64,000 nucleotides of DNA from Symsagittifera roscoffensis (Eukaryota > Xenacoelomorpha > Acoela > Convolutidae). The position numbers and the translations under genes are program-made. The stretch is taken from the NCBI RefSeq assembly GCF_963678635.1, contig NC_087070.1:19935318-19999317 (forward strand), written 5' to 3'. Below are positions 12,201 to 21,879 of the stretch, piece by piece; position 1 is the first letter of the stretch; every line of letters starts with the position of its first letter. Below the pieces are notes generated by a model. That model was not told the origin of the DNA. It saw only the letters and a list, made by a program, of their open reading frames with translations, and did not search any database.

Positions 12201-12374
12201 GAAGAAATGCGGCAGGAAAGACGTGACAGACTTTTTGCATGTACGAAGCTAGATGTAATGGAAGTTGCAGAGACTTATTTGTCTGAAAGAAATCTGAAGA
12301 TGTCCGGAGGAACTGTAATTGGTCCCAAAAATGAAGACTCAAATAAACTAGACTGGCCTGTAGTCACTGAATGA
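9288..12374 (+). CDS. PITRM1: Presequence protease, mitochondrial (M16C metalloprotease, PITRM1/PreP-like)
   Basis: This intact 1,028-residue frame matches the usual PITRM1 length of about 1,040. PreP degrades cleaved targeting peptides and other short unstructured peptides in the mitochondrial matrix. The inverted zinc motif is seen as HILEH near residue 100, followed by GSKNFPCPEPFFKM and NAMTGPDLTMYPF, both typical of M16C. A later Glu-containing stretch, FNEMKGAMSQ near residue 208, would hold the third zinc ligand. Near residue 885, GGAYGGGA with the later YRDP is the family's C-terminal R/Y signature region. The first ~25 residues are basic and rich in Ser/Ala (RVGLLKRSHVLALPARKYL), as expected of a mitochondrial transit peptide. 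The frame is open upstream to a TTG at 9174, but the ATG at 9288 gives the transit peptide directly and is the likely start. No intron interrupts 3.1 kb. A near-identical 5' fragment lies 5.9 kb upstream. Confidence 0.96.
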   Translation: MRVGLLKRSHVLALPARKYLVTATASAKIASNGAMSLPTGFKVESVKEVPEYDMTLYSIEHERTGAKFFHFNRDDKNSAFCVQFRTVPNDSTGVAHILEHLVLCGSKNFPCPEPFFKMLTRSMATFLNAMTGPDLTMYPFSTQNQKDFENLLRIYLDAAFFPNLEYLDFRQEGWRLDTKKSADENTSAVAYREKGSENIEFAGVVFNEMKGAMSQLPSMVDHLVRSNLLPSNTYSNNFGGEPLSIINLTHDQLKNFHATYYHPSNAKFVLYGDFPIERWLKLIDELVLTNFDKLEIDSQIQSESKWTAAKTKVEYFQQPQFDKNKPQEVEIAKRQSVVTSAFLIGDINEPYNVYCWNILSYLLTSGPASPFHKSLIQSGLGANFSPVTGFESDVKDCYFSIGAQNVDNENPDAIVQAIDATIDKIIEEGFDQQRIDSVLHLIELDLKHQSSNFGLKLLMGSASKLNHDCDLQEFYSLSQIFDRLRYDLKNDPNFLQEMVKNSLKNNPHRLNLVMKPKEEFFAGLQTKEDLALNERLYKLDQAGKNQILSESVALLEKQTLIPDASSLPKLLISDLETKIETYPSEIVEKDNLPSTQVNVQPTNGICYFKSVFSTEKLTAEERRFLPMFCSVLTKLGAENLNFEQLRSEIDLCSGGFSVTTSVTPHPKDLKYFEESIVISSHALLRNVDKMFALWNRILTAPDFEATEYLKVILKQRYEMLQMSMEQSGHRYAMRSSAATLNAVCAYDEIYSGMSQIALSRQVALNMEIEKYVSLFKSILEKVFTKENARCALNLPESSQSECLNALGSLFSNLNSVSEVRSTASPFWIPAPEIPEIVQKRERLVKYLFPFQVSYAGRSLAGVPYGHSHFAPLEVLSKLLSWNYLHKEIREKGGAYGGGASNNSSGAFTFFSYRDPTPYLSQRTFQRSLDWLQSASVDQEMIDGAKLTVFQSVDSPVAPGSRNLSNFFSGITEEMRQERRDRLFACTKLDVMEVAETYLSERNLKMSGGTVIGPKNEDSNKLDWPVVTE

Positions 12375-12376
12375 TC

Positions 12377-12382
12377 AATAAA
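12377..12382 (+). promoter_or_regulatory. Polyadenylation signal AATAAA of the PreP gene
   Basis: AATAAA begins two bases after the TGA stop (12372-12374), which implies a very short 3' UTR of about 20-30 bases. Confidence 0.7.
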
Positions 12383-12454
12383 AATGTATAAATTTGCTGA
12401 CATATTTGCTAATTAATTAACTATTTTGCACGTCTTTTTCTTTCGAACTACGTA

Positions 12455-13104
12455 CAGTGCTGCTTTAAATTATCCGGACAAAATTAACAACATTAGAAAC
12501 TTTGAACGCGTTATTCACTATTTGGATTGAAGAAAATTTGAACAGAATTGAATTTGCTTAGTATTGAAACATAATTATGATGGTAAAATGTATTTCGTGA
12601 AGATCGGAACCCAAAAATGAGTAATTTGGCGTTTTTGTAAATTAATCAAAAATTACGCTAAAAGGAGGCTCTTACACAGTCCAAATAAGTTCTCCACAAA
12701 TTTGCGCTAAACCTTTTAAGTTTGTTTCTAAGCTAAGACATTGAGTTTTTATAGCATAAATAACATTTTCAGGCTATCAAGCAAAAATATATTCTCTTAT
12801 ACGCATTTTCGAGATTTTGCGCTTCTTGTTGGTCTGTGTAGTAGGCGCCGTTTAATAAAAAATCCCGCATTAATTTACTTGGTAATTTCAGCGTAATTTT
12901 TATCAACCTTCAAAAAAGCAAATGACATTTTTGGGTCAAATTTGGGTTTCGACATTCGTGAAACAAATTGCATTATAATTATTTTGGTAAATTTCTAAGC
13001 AACTTTTGTTCACTATCTTTCTGTCTAATCTTCACTCAGTTTGACAAAAACGCGTTAAAATTTTAATTTTAACTCGTTTTTCTGGATCATTTAAATGAGC
13101 TCTG
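12455..13104. mobile_element. Foldback MITE with TA target duplication (Tc1/mariner-like ends)
   Basis: The left end reads TA-CAGTGCTGCTTTAAATTATC. The reverse complement of the right end reads TA-CAGAGCTCATTTAAATGATC. Both are followed by similar sequence: CCGGACAAAA against CCAGAAAAAC. TA dinucleotides flank both ends (12453-12454 and 13105-13106). The inverted similarity continues inward for about 250 bases per arm, with landmarks AACGCGTT, TTGCTTAG, ATAATTATGATG (rc ATAATTATAATG), TTTCGTGAA (rc TTTCACGAA), AACCCAAA and AAAAATTACGCT. The arms meet around 12700-12830. There is no transposase frame, so it is non-autonomous. The ends and the TA duplication are typical of Tc1/mariner derivatives. 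It lies only about 80 bases after the PreP stop codon. Confidence 0.85.
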
Positions 13105-13106
13105 TA

Positions 13107-13270
13107 GTGGCACGGAATTTTTCAACCAAGCAAAATAAGGTACTCCAAAATTTTTTTCCAAAATTCAAATGTCGCGTCGTTATCGATCTATCATAATTTT
13201 TTCCCATAACAATTTTTCTTGCGCATTTTAAACTTGCTTTATTATTGAGTCTCAACAACTTTCGGGTTCC
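13107..13270. other. Short non-coding stretch
   Basis: Nothing recognisable between the MITE and the tRNA-like sequence. Confidence 0.5.
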
Positions 13271-13346
13271 TGCGCTTTTGGCTTAGAGTTAACGCTGTCG
13301 CCATTGCACACTAGGGTCTTGGGCTCGAGTCCTGGCTGACTTTTTT
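13271..13346 (+). repeat. tRNA-like sequence (probable SINE head) with A box, B box and T-run terminator
   Basis: TGGCTTAGAGTTAACGC (13279-13295) resembles a Pol III A box. GGGCTCGAGTCC (13321-13332) resembles a B box. Their spacing equals that of a tRNA, and a TTTTTT run follows at 13341-13346. It is not a working tRNA: base 33 of the anticodon loop is not T, the anticodon stem pairs poorly and the acceptor ends do not pair. This is the pattern of a tRNA-derived SINE head or a tRNA pseudogene. I could not define its 3' tail. Confidence 0.5.
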
Positions 13347-13839
13347 CAATATGTATGCACTTGCAAGTTTATTTTCCGTTAAAAATTGAATCGTCGGGGT
13401 TTATTTGTTTGCCGCAGAAATTGTTTCTGCTTAGTTGTCACATCACGGTTTTTTGTGATGGTAGGAATTATATGGTAATTGCAAGTGTTGCTCATTGTTA
13501 ATTCAAATTTGAAACTTGAAAAGTTTTTTTTATCAAAGCATTTCTTTCGGCTTAGATTGTGTCTTCTCAAAAGCGTCAGCTTTGTTTTCGCTTCCTAAGT
13601 TTTTACGCTGAAAAGTTTAAATTCATAGTTCCTTACTTGGCATGTTTCCCTAGAATTCCTGTTTGATAAAACAGCTATTATAAAAATGCATTGGATTGGG
13701 TTTTTTTGAGACGCTTTAGAGTTTTTTTTCTAAAGTTTTAGTTTTTCCTTAAAACTATTCTACCGATTTTCAAAAAAAAAATGGGTTTATTAATGGAAAG
13801 ACTGCATACTCACCTAGTCTCTGCTTACTCTGGTTGTTG
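13347..13839. other. Non-coding stretch with no recognised feature
   Basis: AT-rich sequence with T runs. The only frame above 60 codons (minus strand, 13379-13570) has no recognisable motif. A small hairpin CATCAC...GTGATG lies near 13442-13461. Confidence 0.5.
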
Positions 13840-14910
13840 GTTAATTGGAATTGACAGTTATTAAGAGGCTTCTCTGCATTAACGCCCACACAAAATTTTT
13901 GCCCATGAAGTTATTGCCCTCGGAAAAGTCAACTTTTTCATTTTGACTTTCCAAAACTACCCTCCCATATGTCAGATTTTGTGTGCAATCCAAAAAACGG
14001 GTTGTGGGAAGCTCCTTTGCATACAAGATTACGCCTAGACTTTTTGACACAAAACGCTATGGCCCTCGGCAAAGTCAAAGTTTTGTTTTCCGGCCGGTTT
14101 TGGAAAATCCGAGTTTCTGGGCTCAGTCGAAATTATAGGCTGAGTGAGTCTCTTCTGCATTTGATTTGTTGGCCGTTTTTTGAAAACTTCTTGACTTTTA
14201 TCGATTACTATGCTACCAAATCTGATATCAAGGGTGAAACTGAAACAGCAACCTGATCAAAAGCATATTTTCAAATGAATGCGCTCAATTTTTTTAGAAA
14301 AATAGTTGTCTACAAAAATGTCTAAGTTTTGAAACTTTAACTATTTTTAAATTTTTTTTGACTTTTCTCGATAACTCCGCTGCAAAATTTGGTGTCAAGG
14401 ATGAAATTGAAATAACAAGTTGATCAAAACTTACCTTGTCAAATGGATACGCGCATTTTTTTAAATAAAAAATAATTACCCCCAAATAAAATCAAAGTCT
14501 CTAAAACTACCCTGCCAATTCTCAGGTTAAAGGTCAATCGAGAAGAACGGTTTTGACAAGTTTCTCTGCTGAATCGGCATCGATTTTTTTTTCAGCAGAA
14601 AAAAAGCAATTCGGAAAGGGAAGTTTTTGAACTTAAGAACGTTTTTAGAAACTTTTTGACGAAACTGTTTGGCTTTAATTAAAAGATACCCTAACAAATC
14701 TGAGATAAAAAGTGGAAATCGAAAAATTTCTTTGCGAGTGTTTTTCCTACGGAAGAGGCCACTACTTAATTTTTTTTGAGGAGAATTGTTGGGAAAATTA
14801 CAATGTCTCAAAATTTCACTCTTCTTTTTTAAGTAGAAAAATAAATAAGATTTTGGGCAAAGTCCTGCTTTTGAAATTACCCACTTCATACCGCATCGGT
14901 ATAACACTTT
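13840..14910. repeat. Degenerate tandem repeat block
   Basis: Phrases recur in the same order with many changes. CTTGACTTTTATCGATTACT...ACCAAATCTGATATCAAGGG (from 14191) matches TTTGACTTTTCTCGATAACT...CAAAATTTGGTGTCAAGGA (from 14358), and more weakly the stretch from about 14655. GGCAAAGTC followed by an AAACTACCC-like string recurs near 13918, 14062, 14500 and 14853. Units are roughly 150-300 bases long and old. Short frames here read straight through the repeats and are not genes. Confidence 0.55.
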
Positions 14911-16473
14911 AAAAAAGTATCAAACAGATTGCTCCAGCCTTAGCTGGGCCCCTAGTTATGTTTAATCGATACTTTCAAAAATTTTAGTACACCTAGTTTT
15001 TGTTTCAACATTTTTCATTGTTTTTCGATTTTAACAGTTTTTTTAATGTTTGTTGTATTGCAAGTTGTGCGAAGCTTTGCTTTGCCTCTGTGTAAAGAGT
15101 AGCAATTTGTGCTGCATGCTTGCAGTTTTAAATTAAGGTTTACATTACTGAGATTCAAACTTGAAGCACCATAACTTAATAGTTAATCAATGATTTTAAT
15201 TTTTTTCTTCGTTTCTTTGTGTATCAGATATGAGAGCGCTAGCGCGTAAAAATCGAAAGCTCTCAGACATTGTATTCAAAAGTGTTTCTATCAATTTGTG
15301 AACCCACAGTTTTAATTGAATTTTTTTGTAAACTAAAATTTAAACTAAACATTAGAAGGTTTTTTATGCTACCTGTCACCGTTTTTTGCTTCGCCTCATG
15401 ACTTAAAAGAAAAAAATACTTCATCCAATAATTTATGAGAAACTACTTTTAAGGGATCTTTTGTGCTTTTCTTGAAAAATTTCAAAAAATTTGTTTCGTT
15501 CGTATTTTAGATTTGGTAGTTCTATAGCTTGATATCTTGTATTTATTTAAGCAGATCCAGAAGTTTGCATGGTGTTATCAAACTGAATCACGAATAATTT
15601 TTTAAGTCAAAATATAACTGTAAGAAGGATAGTCGCCTGCTGCGTAAATAGCTCAGAATGTTGCAACCACATTCATATATTAAGTTTTTTTCGAACTATG
15701 GAGTCGTTTTTAGTTGGGATGAACGAGAGATTTTTTCTAAAATATGTTCACTTTTTGCGCAACAGCTATCAGAAAAATTTTACTGCCAAAGAAATGCTAA
15801 ATGAAGCGCTCCTCTTGCTTAAACCGGTTTTTTCGACACTGGGAGAACTTTTTGAAATTTTTTTATGTTGTTCATGACTGAAAATGTTTAAATATGAGTT
15901 ATCACTCGAGCCAATTCGATCATGATTCATTGTACCTAAGAAAACAAACAAAAAAATGAAAAAACAACAAACAACCGAATACAAAGTTCATCCTCATTTT
16001 CATGGGTCGGAACATTACAAAAGTGGAACCAAAAGTTTCACTTGATGTTGAAAATATATTTGAATTAGAAAAAAGAAAAGGCTGTTTAAGACCCTAGCAT
16101 CTGTTTGATGGTTGCGTTTTATTTTGTTCTTCGATGTCATAAATGACAATACAGTCTTCTTTTGGCTTTTGAGTTTTTTTCTGAGAAAATTTTGAGAGCC
16201 TTTTGAAATGGAATAATCTGTTTGACACTTTGCAAGCGCACCTCCCGCGCTGGTAGCATATTCAATCTTTTTTATGTCGTTTCGACTTGCACTTGAACTT
16301 TTGGAATTTTTTTTGAAATTTTGAGAAGAAAAATTCCTTTCCTTTTCTGTTTGTTCCGGCAATTTAAGTTTTTTTTTCCACGCACAATTAGGTACCACCA
16401 TGGGTTGAGTGTTATTTCATAATGAAGACCTGTCAGTAGTGATTCAAACGACACTAAAAATTTTTCAAAAAAA
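14911..16473. other. AT-rich non-coding stretch
   Basis: Besides the dispersed repeat at 15051-15110 I recognise nothing. Minus-strand frames at 15769-15984 and 16015-16401 are Lys/Ser/Phe-rich products of A/T runs. Confidence 0.5.
15051..15110. repeat. Dispersed repeat, second copy of the 5150-5215 sequence
   Basis: GCAAGTTGTGCGAAGCTTTG followed by a CCTCTGTGTAAA string parallels the 5.15-kb copy. Similarity fades within about 100 bases on both sides. Confidence 0.45.
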
Positions 16474-16673
16474 NNNNNNNNNNNNNNNNNNNNNNNNNNN
16501 NNNNNNNNNNNNNNNNNNNNNNNNNNNNNNNNNNNNNNNNNNNNNNNNNNNNNNNNNNNNNNNNNNNNNNNNNNNNNNNNNNNNNNNNNNNNNNNNNNNN
16601 NNNNNNNNNNNNNNNNNNNNNNNNNNNNNNNNNNNNNNNNNNNNNNNNNNNNNNNNNNNNNNNNNNNNNNNNN
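16474..16673. other. Assembly gap (200 N)
   Basis: Exactly 200 undefined bases, probably a fixed-size scaffold placeholder, so the true distance is unknown. It lies just beyond the left border of the decayed element RE2, so its true 3' end and LTR may be hidden there. Confidence 0.95.
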
Positions 16674-16829
16674 AGCTGTATTTGAATTTGTTTTGAAGTC
16701 AGCAATTTACGATGAGCACGCATATATGTTAGTTATTCGTACGAGCTCTTTTTGCCAAAATTTGATCTCTTTTTGAGTATTATGATATCCGTTTTTGTTC
16801 TTATCCCCTGGTATACTGTTAGCAACCTT

Positions 16830-18555
16830 AAAATTCTTGTGACCTTTCCAAATATTCCATGGTAACGCTTCAGATTTTCGATTTACCTCCTAGAATATAC
16901 CTCCATGTGCCCTCTTACTACATCACCATGCTGTCACAGAAGTAATTATTGATGTTTTTGCAAACAATTTAGGTTCTGCAACCTTCCCGAAGAGCAAATC
17001 TTCACTCAAGACCTCTCTCATGTCACTCTGCGTACACCAGTTCAGTGTACTTCCATCAGTTAAAAAGTTGAGGTTCAGGTGCTGCACCGACCTCATGTAA
17101 GTTTATATTTTTGGGAATGGGAAGGCGAACGTCACCGCCGAGCCTACACGTCAGTCATGAGTTCAATGGCTCCCCCCTTGTCAATACCAGAGGATAAATC
17201 CTCATCCCAGGCACAAGACACTTAGCCGTGACATGCCTCTCTCGTAGCGTCTCATATTCTCTTTCCTTTTGACTGTTTCATCTTCTCCAGTCCCAAAATG
17301 ATTCGCTGCGTTAGATAAGGATGCAACATATGCCTCAAACCTCTCATCTTAGTCTATGACGCTGTTGCTCTCTTCAAGTCAAATGGCTTGACTGGTTCTT
17401 GCATTTGATTTGAATAGCGAGCCAAAACTACGAGTTCGCCTAGCTTGCCACAAGTTAAGGCTATCAGAGTCAAAAAGTCATCGAGCCAGTATTTTTTTAT
17501 CCCATCAGTTAATAGGACAGCAGGTCCCTTCGAGAAATTCTGCGCCCCGAACTCTAAAAGAGTGCTAAGACGTCTACTATTGACAATTTGGTGAGTGCTT
17601 TTTAGAATTTTCTTGTTCAGGAACCGCGGGAGCCAGCGTACCCTTTCGCTAGTAAGAACGTGATCCATCCTGCTGTTTGTCCTTCCAACATGATGTCCAT
17701 CGTCGAGCAACCGTGTTTACGGAACGAACTAGGGAGCTTTTGATAGGTCAATTATGATTTGATGATCCTCATCCATTTCCAGTTCCATCTTTAACTTGAT
17801 GTCGTCAAATTTTGCTGATTTTTGCAAACTTAATGTCGTCAAACTTTGCTGAAATTTGACGACAATAATCCCAGAACTTTGTCTAGTACTATAATGTGTA
17901 GAGATTTGGCCTTCAGTCCCGGCATCGCATTCGTTATACAGACCTCCATGCTGATAGCTCCGTTCTCAGAGCTCTCACACTCCAGTATCTGATTGGGTGC
18001 AGTAGTTATCACGTCAAAGTTCCCTTCCGCTAGCAACGCAACCACGGCAAACACGAACTTCAATCCGTCGGGAAGTTGGGCATATCCACATGACAACACA
18101 AGGACCGCTCTCAGCGTTATCTTCTAAGAAGTTCCTTTTCTCAGCATGTCTGTTATTTCGCCCATGGCCTCCTGTATGTTTTCAACGGCTGGCCAAACAG
18201 CTGCTCGTGCTGTGGTTGGCTCTCCGAGTCTACACTGGAACCCTTTGCTGTGTAAATTATCATTGATCCCTGCGAAGACAATTTGTTCATATCTTCACAT
18301 GCTGTCCTTTGGTGCTCGCCTCTTCAAAATCCTTTTGTCTCTCATCTCTTCTCCTCTCCTGATGATTGACTCGCACAAATTGCATAGTTTTGGCGTTGGT
18401 CAGTCCCATTGTCTTGTTTGAATGCAGTCCCTCAAATTCGGCTGGATTTAAAGCCGTTGCTGAGCTGAAGTTAACCTCATCTGCAATCAACCAATCCACC
18501 CCCTCGATGGAAAATAGGCCTTACATTCTTGCTCCATTAAACATCCGTGGAGACC
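16830..18555 (-). pseudogene. RE2 accessory-protein remnants (second module of RE1)
   Basis: Minus-strand frames match RE1 49540-51830. Matching pieces include FEGLHSNKTM against LEGLPSNNTM, LPDGLKFVFAVVALLAEG against LLDGLKFVYAIVTLLSEG, and FGAQNFSKGPAVLLTDGI against FGAESFVKGPAMLLTEGI. RE2 reads GVDW-Leu-IA where RE1 has TAA (49609-49611), and Val (GTC) where RE1 has TGA (51085-51087). These two RE1 stops are therefore recent damage inside a longer protein. RE2 is itself split by many frameshifts. Confidence 0.8.
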
Positions 18556-18587
18556 TGTAGAAAGCTAACATCGTTCAGTTTGAGTTT

Positions 18588-18905
18588 GTTTGTATATATG
18601 GCACGGTGAGGGCACCGGTTTCGACCACATGAGGGAGTCGCGATCGTAGTTTTGTTGTGCCCAAGGTGCAGTCACAGTGTTTCCTGATTGTCCTGGAGAG
18701 TCTTTCAGGTTAATTGAACCTAGCCTCTGGTTTGTATATATGGACCTAGCCTCTTGTAAGTATTGTTTCTATACATGTCACGGTGAGGGTACCGGTCGGT
18801 ACCACAGGAAGGAGTCTCGATCTTAGTGTTGTTGTGCCCGAGGTGCAGTCACACTGTTTCTCGAAGGTCCTGGAGTGTCTTCTAGGTTGATTGGAACTAG
18901 CCTCT
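18588..18905. repeat. Two tandem ~177-bp units inside RE2
   Basis: The first unit begins near 18588 and the second near 18765. Shared landmarks are CACGGTGAGGG, ACCGGT, GAGTC-CGATC-TAGT, GTTGTGCCC, AGGTGCAGTCAC, GTCCTGGAG and TTGGAACTAGCCTC-like ends. The units sit exactly where RE1 carries the macro and SGNH modules. I do not recognise the sequence; it might be part of an element that replaced those modules or a family-specific regulatory repeat. Confidence 0.7.
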
Positions 18906-18989
18906 TTAAAGGTTGTATCGTCCCTCTGGAAGGAGCTTCCCCGATTCTCTCAAGTTTTCAGATTCACGTGAACACCTCAAAATTTGTTC

Positions 18990-20300
18990 ACTGGTTCAGA
19001 TCCCAGGCGCGCTTCCTTCTCGAAGGTACAAAGGTCAAGATAAGCCCTGTTTTTTTGTTTCGTCGTGCGGTCTTAAATAGGACTTCCGTTGGGCAGATCT
19101 TCATCTTGGCAGATCTTCATCTACTGCACTGAAATCCTCTTCGGGGATTTCATTCACATCATTCTTCTCTCTGGTAACTTTTTCATTAACTTCACAGGCA
19201 GGGTCCATCATTAAATTGATCGCACTTCCCAATGTCCTCAAAATGCACCAATCTTCTGTAGATGGGTTATGGAATTTGATATTCTCGAAGTGTGCAATTC
19301 AGCTCATACTAAGCCCGTAAAACTGGTCCTCTTCTCTCCTGGTGTACTTTCGTTATCATGAACGGCCCTGTCCATTTTTCAGGAGTTTTTTGTACCCTTT
19401 GGTGGGATCACATTCTGCAAGACCCATACGTAGTCTCTGACTGAGTGTGCTTTGGCCTCGCGAAACTCTTGTCGAATTTCTCCCTCTGTTTTGCCTGCAC
19501 TTGATGATTATTATCTACGCATGAGTCATCATAAGTCTTGCTTACGCATAATAACATCCCTCACGTAGACCTGTGGTGAGGCACTATTATCTTCGTATTC
19601 ACATTTCAAAAATTTTAGTTAGCGGAAGAGTTTTTCATGCCCTATCAGCATTATGTGTTGGCTAATGCCTGTAATAGAGTGTTGTGTACTGTTATAGGGC
19701 CCCATTACTTGTGGAAATTATCTGTCCCAGTCTGTCATGTATCGGGAACAGTATACTCAAAACATCGAGATCAATGTTTGGTTTTGTTTCTCTACTAAGC
19801 TAATTATCAGATGTCGAATGAGCTTTTGCCACTTGAAAACGCCTCATCAGTTCCTCGGTGAATTCTGGAAAGCCGGTGCCATTTTCTGACTGGAATATTA
19901 TCGGACACCCAAGTCTGGCGATCTAACTTTTGATCTAATGATCCCCATTTTCATCAGCTGAGGCTGTTACGCAAGAAAATATTTCTACATACATCGTGAA
20001 GTGATCGATCATCACCAGGACTTGACTTCAAGCACTGTCCATAATGCATTTTTTCTGGTGTTCTACCTGTACCATTTCATTGAATGCTGATGACTCAACG
20101 GACTGAAATTGGAATCTGTGCTTCCTGGGATCCTTCACCTGTTTGCGCGATAAGGAAACGTTAATAATTTTTCACACGCTTTCTTCATTCAAGAGCACTC
20201 AAAGCGCTTAAAAACTCTCTGAAAGACTTTATCTACTCTCTGATGTCCCATCTTATCATTTTATGCAAAATTTCTATTTGATAGAGTTGCGACAACACTA
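18990..20300 (-). pseudogene. RE2 integrase and acidic-tail remnants
   Basis: The reverse complement carries strings close to RE1 41430-42560. These include the stretch before the first catalytic Asp (GAATTCAATGAGGTGGT-like, near 20060-20100), CCACAGGTCTACGTGAGGGA (near 19560-19580), and the tail region resembling ATGATGGATCCTGC (near 19200-19215). No frame longer than about 60 codons survives. Confidence 0.7.
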
Positions 20301-20559
20301 TCTCGCTAAATTTGTCTAAAACTTTGTCTATCTCTTCTTCTGCAGGCGCCAATTTCCACATTGTTCAAATAATACTGTTCTTTCTTTCGCATATAGTAAT
20401 GTTTCCTGTTTCGGTTACAATCTTCTCCCAGATCTTTCTTGTCTGCAGCTCCATTTTGATCTACTTCTTCAAGCTGCTTGTCATAGGATCATTTTTCGGC
20501 GCTCAAAGAAAGTCTGAAAGCTTGTATCTTGCTTTCAAACAATTGTTCTTGGCCCTTAG

Positions 20560-21545
20560 TTGACAATTCAGCTCATTTGGTCGCTGAGAATCGTATACAC
20601 CTTGAAACACCAGATCTTTGCTGGTGGCCCTGCTTCTTTTCTAATCGGTTCAAGATCGATCCTGATTCCTTCCTTCTGCGGTAGCAGGCTCATGGAGTGT
20701 TTTGACTCTGCTATTGTTTACATATCATCGGCTGCGTTGCCATAAACGTTTCACTTGAAGGCAGATAGCGTTCACCATCAGGTTCTTGATGAACCCCTCT
20801 GTCCAAGTCTTTGGCCACAGTATCCACTAAAATGTTTGGGTAGCCGATTCTAATGCCTCAGAGCCCGTGCGACATTTCCTCTCTGAGAAGGTGTCAGCTT
20901 TTGATCTCTTCAAGTCAACATACCTTGGTGAGTCGTCTTATGAGCAGGTCCTCACCCCGAATCGCGAATTGATCAATCTTCCCAGAGTGTTAAACCTAAA
21001 CCATTCAACTAAACGTCCCGGAAAAAAATTTGATAACCAGCAATTGTCCATGTGTACTTTCCTTCCTTTCGCTGTCCGACACCCAAACAAAATTTTTTAT
21101 CCGAGTCTCTGGACTCAGCATAATTGGCTGGTTGGCTGTTTCTCTCTGAGTCTCGAGTCTCTCTTGTCTTGTCTTGCTTTATGTCCTTCTCAACACACTT
21201 TTAGGAAAAGAAGAGTTTTAGTACTGAACAATCCTCCTACAATACATTTCGTTCTACCGGTGTAGACGTTTTGATGGTTTATTTCGACCTTTTGCGCTGA
21301 CCGCTAATGAGGTTATCGCTTCGATTCACTCTGGATTGTCCCTGGTCATCTCTCTTTATAAAAGTTTACCTATTATCCGCATCATCTGCGGTGTCAGCTC
21401 CAAGATTTTGTCAAGCAAGGAAAAGCTGTTGATTTTCCTGCGATTCAGCTCCTGCTGAATCAAGTTCAAAGTTAGCAGCAAGTCAATGAGTACCGTGTCG
21501 TTACTGGACAGGAACTTGATCTCGGCTGCCTTCTCCACCGGTGTT
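20560..21545 (-). pseudogene. RE2 spacer between RNase H and integrase
   Basis: The minus-strand frame 21538-21356 reads EKAAEIKFLSSNDTV...QQELNRRKINSFSLLDK and ends at IIGKLL. It parallels the start of the RE1 spacer (EKAAEIKILSREDPV...). The stretch down to 20560 matches the end of the RE1 spacer. Finding the spacer in a separate old copy shows that it is a fixed part of this family. The RT/RNase H core that should precede it is deleted. Confidence 0.75.
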
Positions 21546-21879
21546 TAGGGCGTTTTGATATGGGGCGCCCAGTTTATAAGGCAACATGGCTCTCTGAATG
21601 GAAGAACGGCATCTTAATTCAATTCTATCTGAAGCACGACAAAGTTACAACAACCTATTACCGCTTTATTCTTTGAAAAAACCTAAGCACCTCAAACTCT
21701 GTATACCTTTTTTTCTCTCTCAAATGCTCTTTTTCTGGTATAACACGCTTTTAGGTTCTATTTCATTTAACGATCGATTTTTGACAATTTGAGCTGCTTG
21801 AAAAGCCATCATCTGTCTCAGACTTCTTTGAAAACTTTTTTTGTTAGGTATCAGTTCCTTAAAAAAATTTTAAAACTAA

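Noticed and set aside
13271-13346. Functional tRNA gene
   Set aside because: The anticodon and acceptor stems do not pair and U33 is missing; only the A and B boxes and the terminator are tRNA-like.
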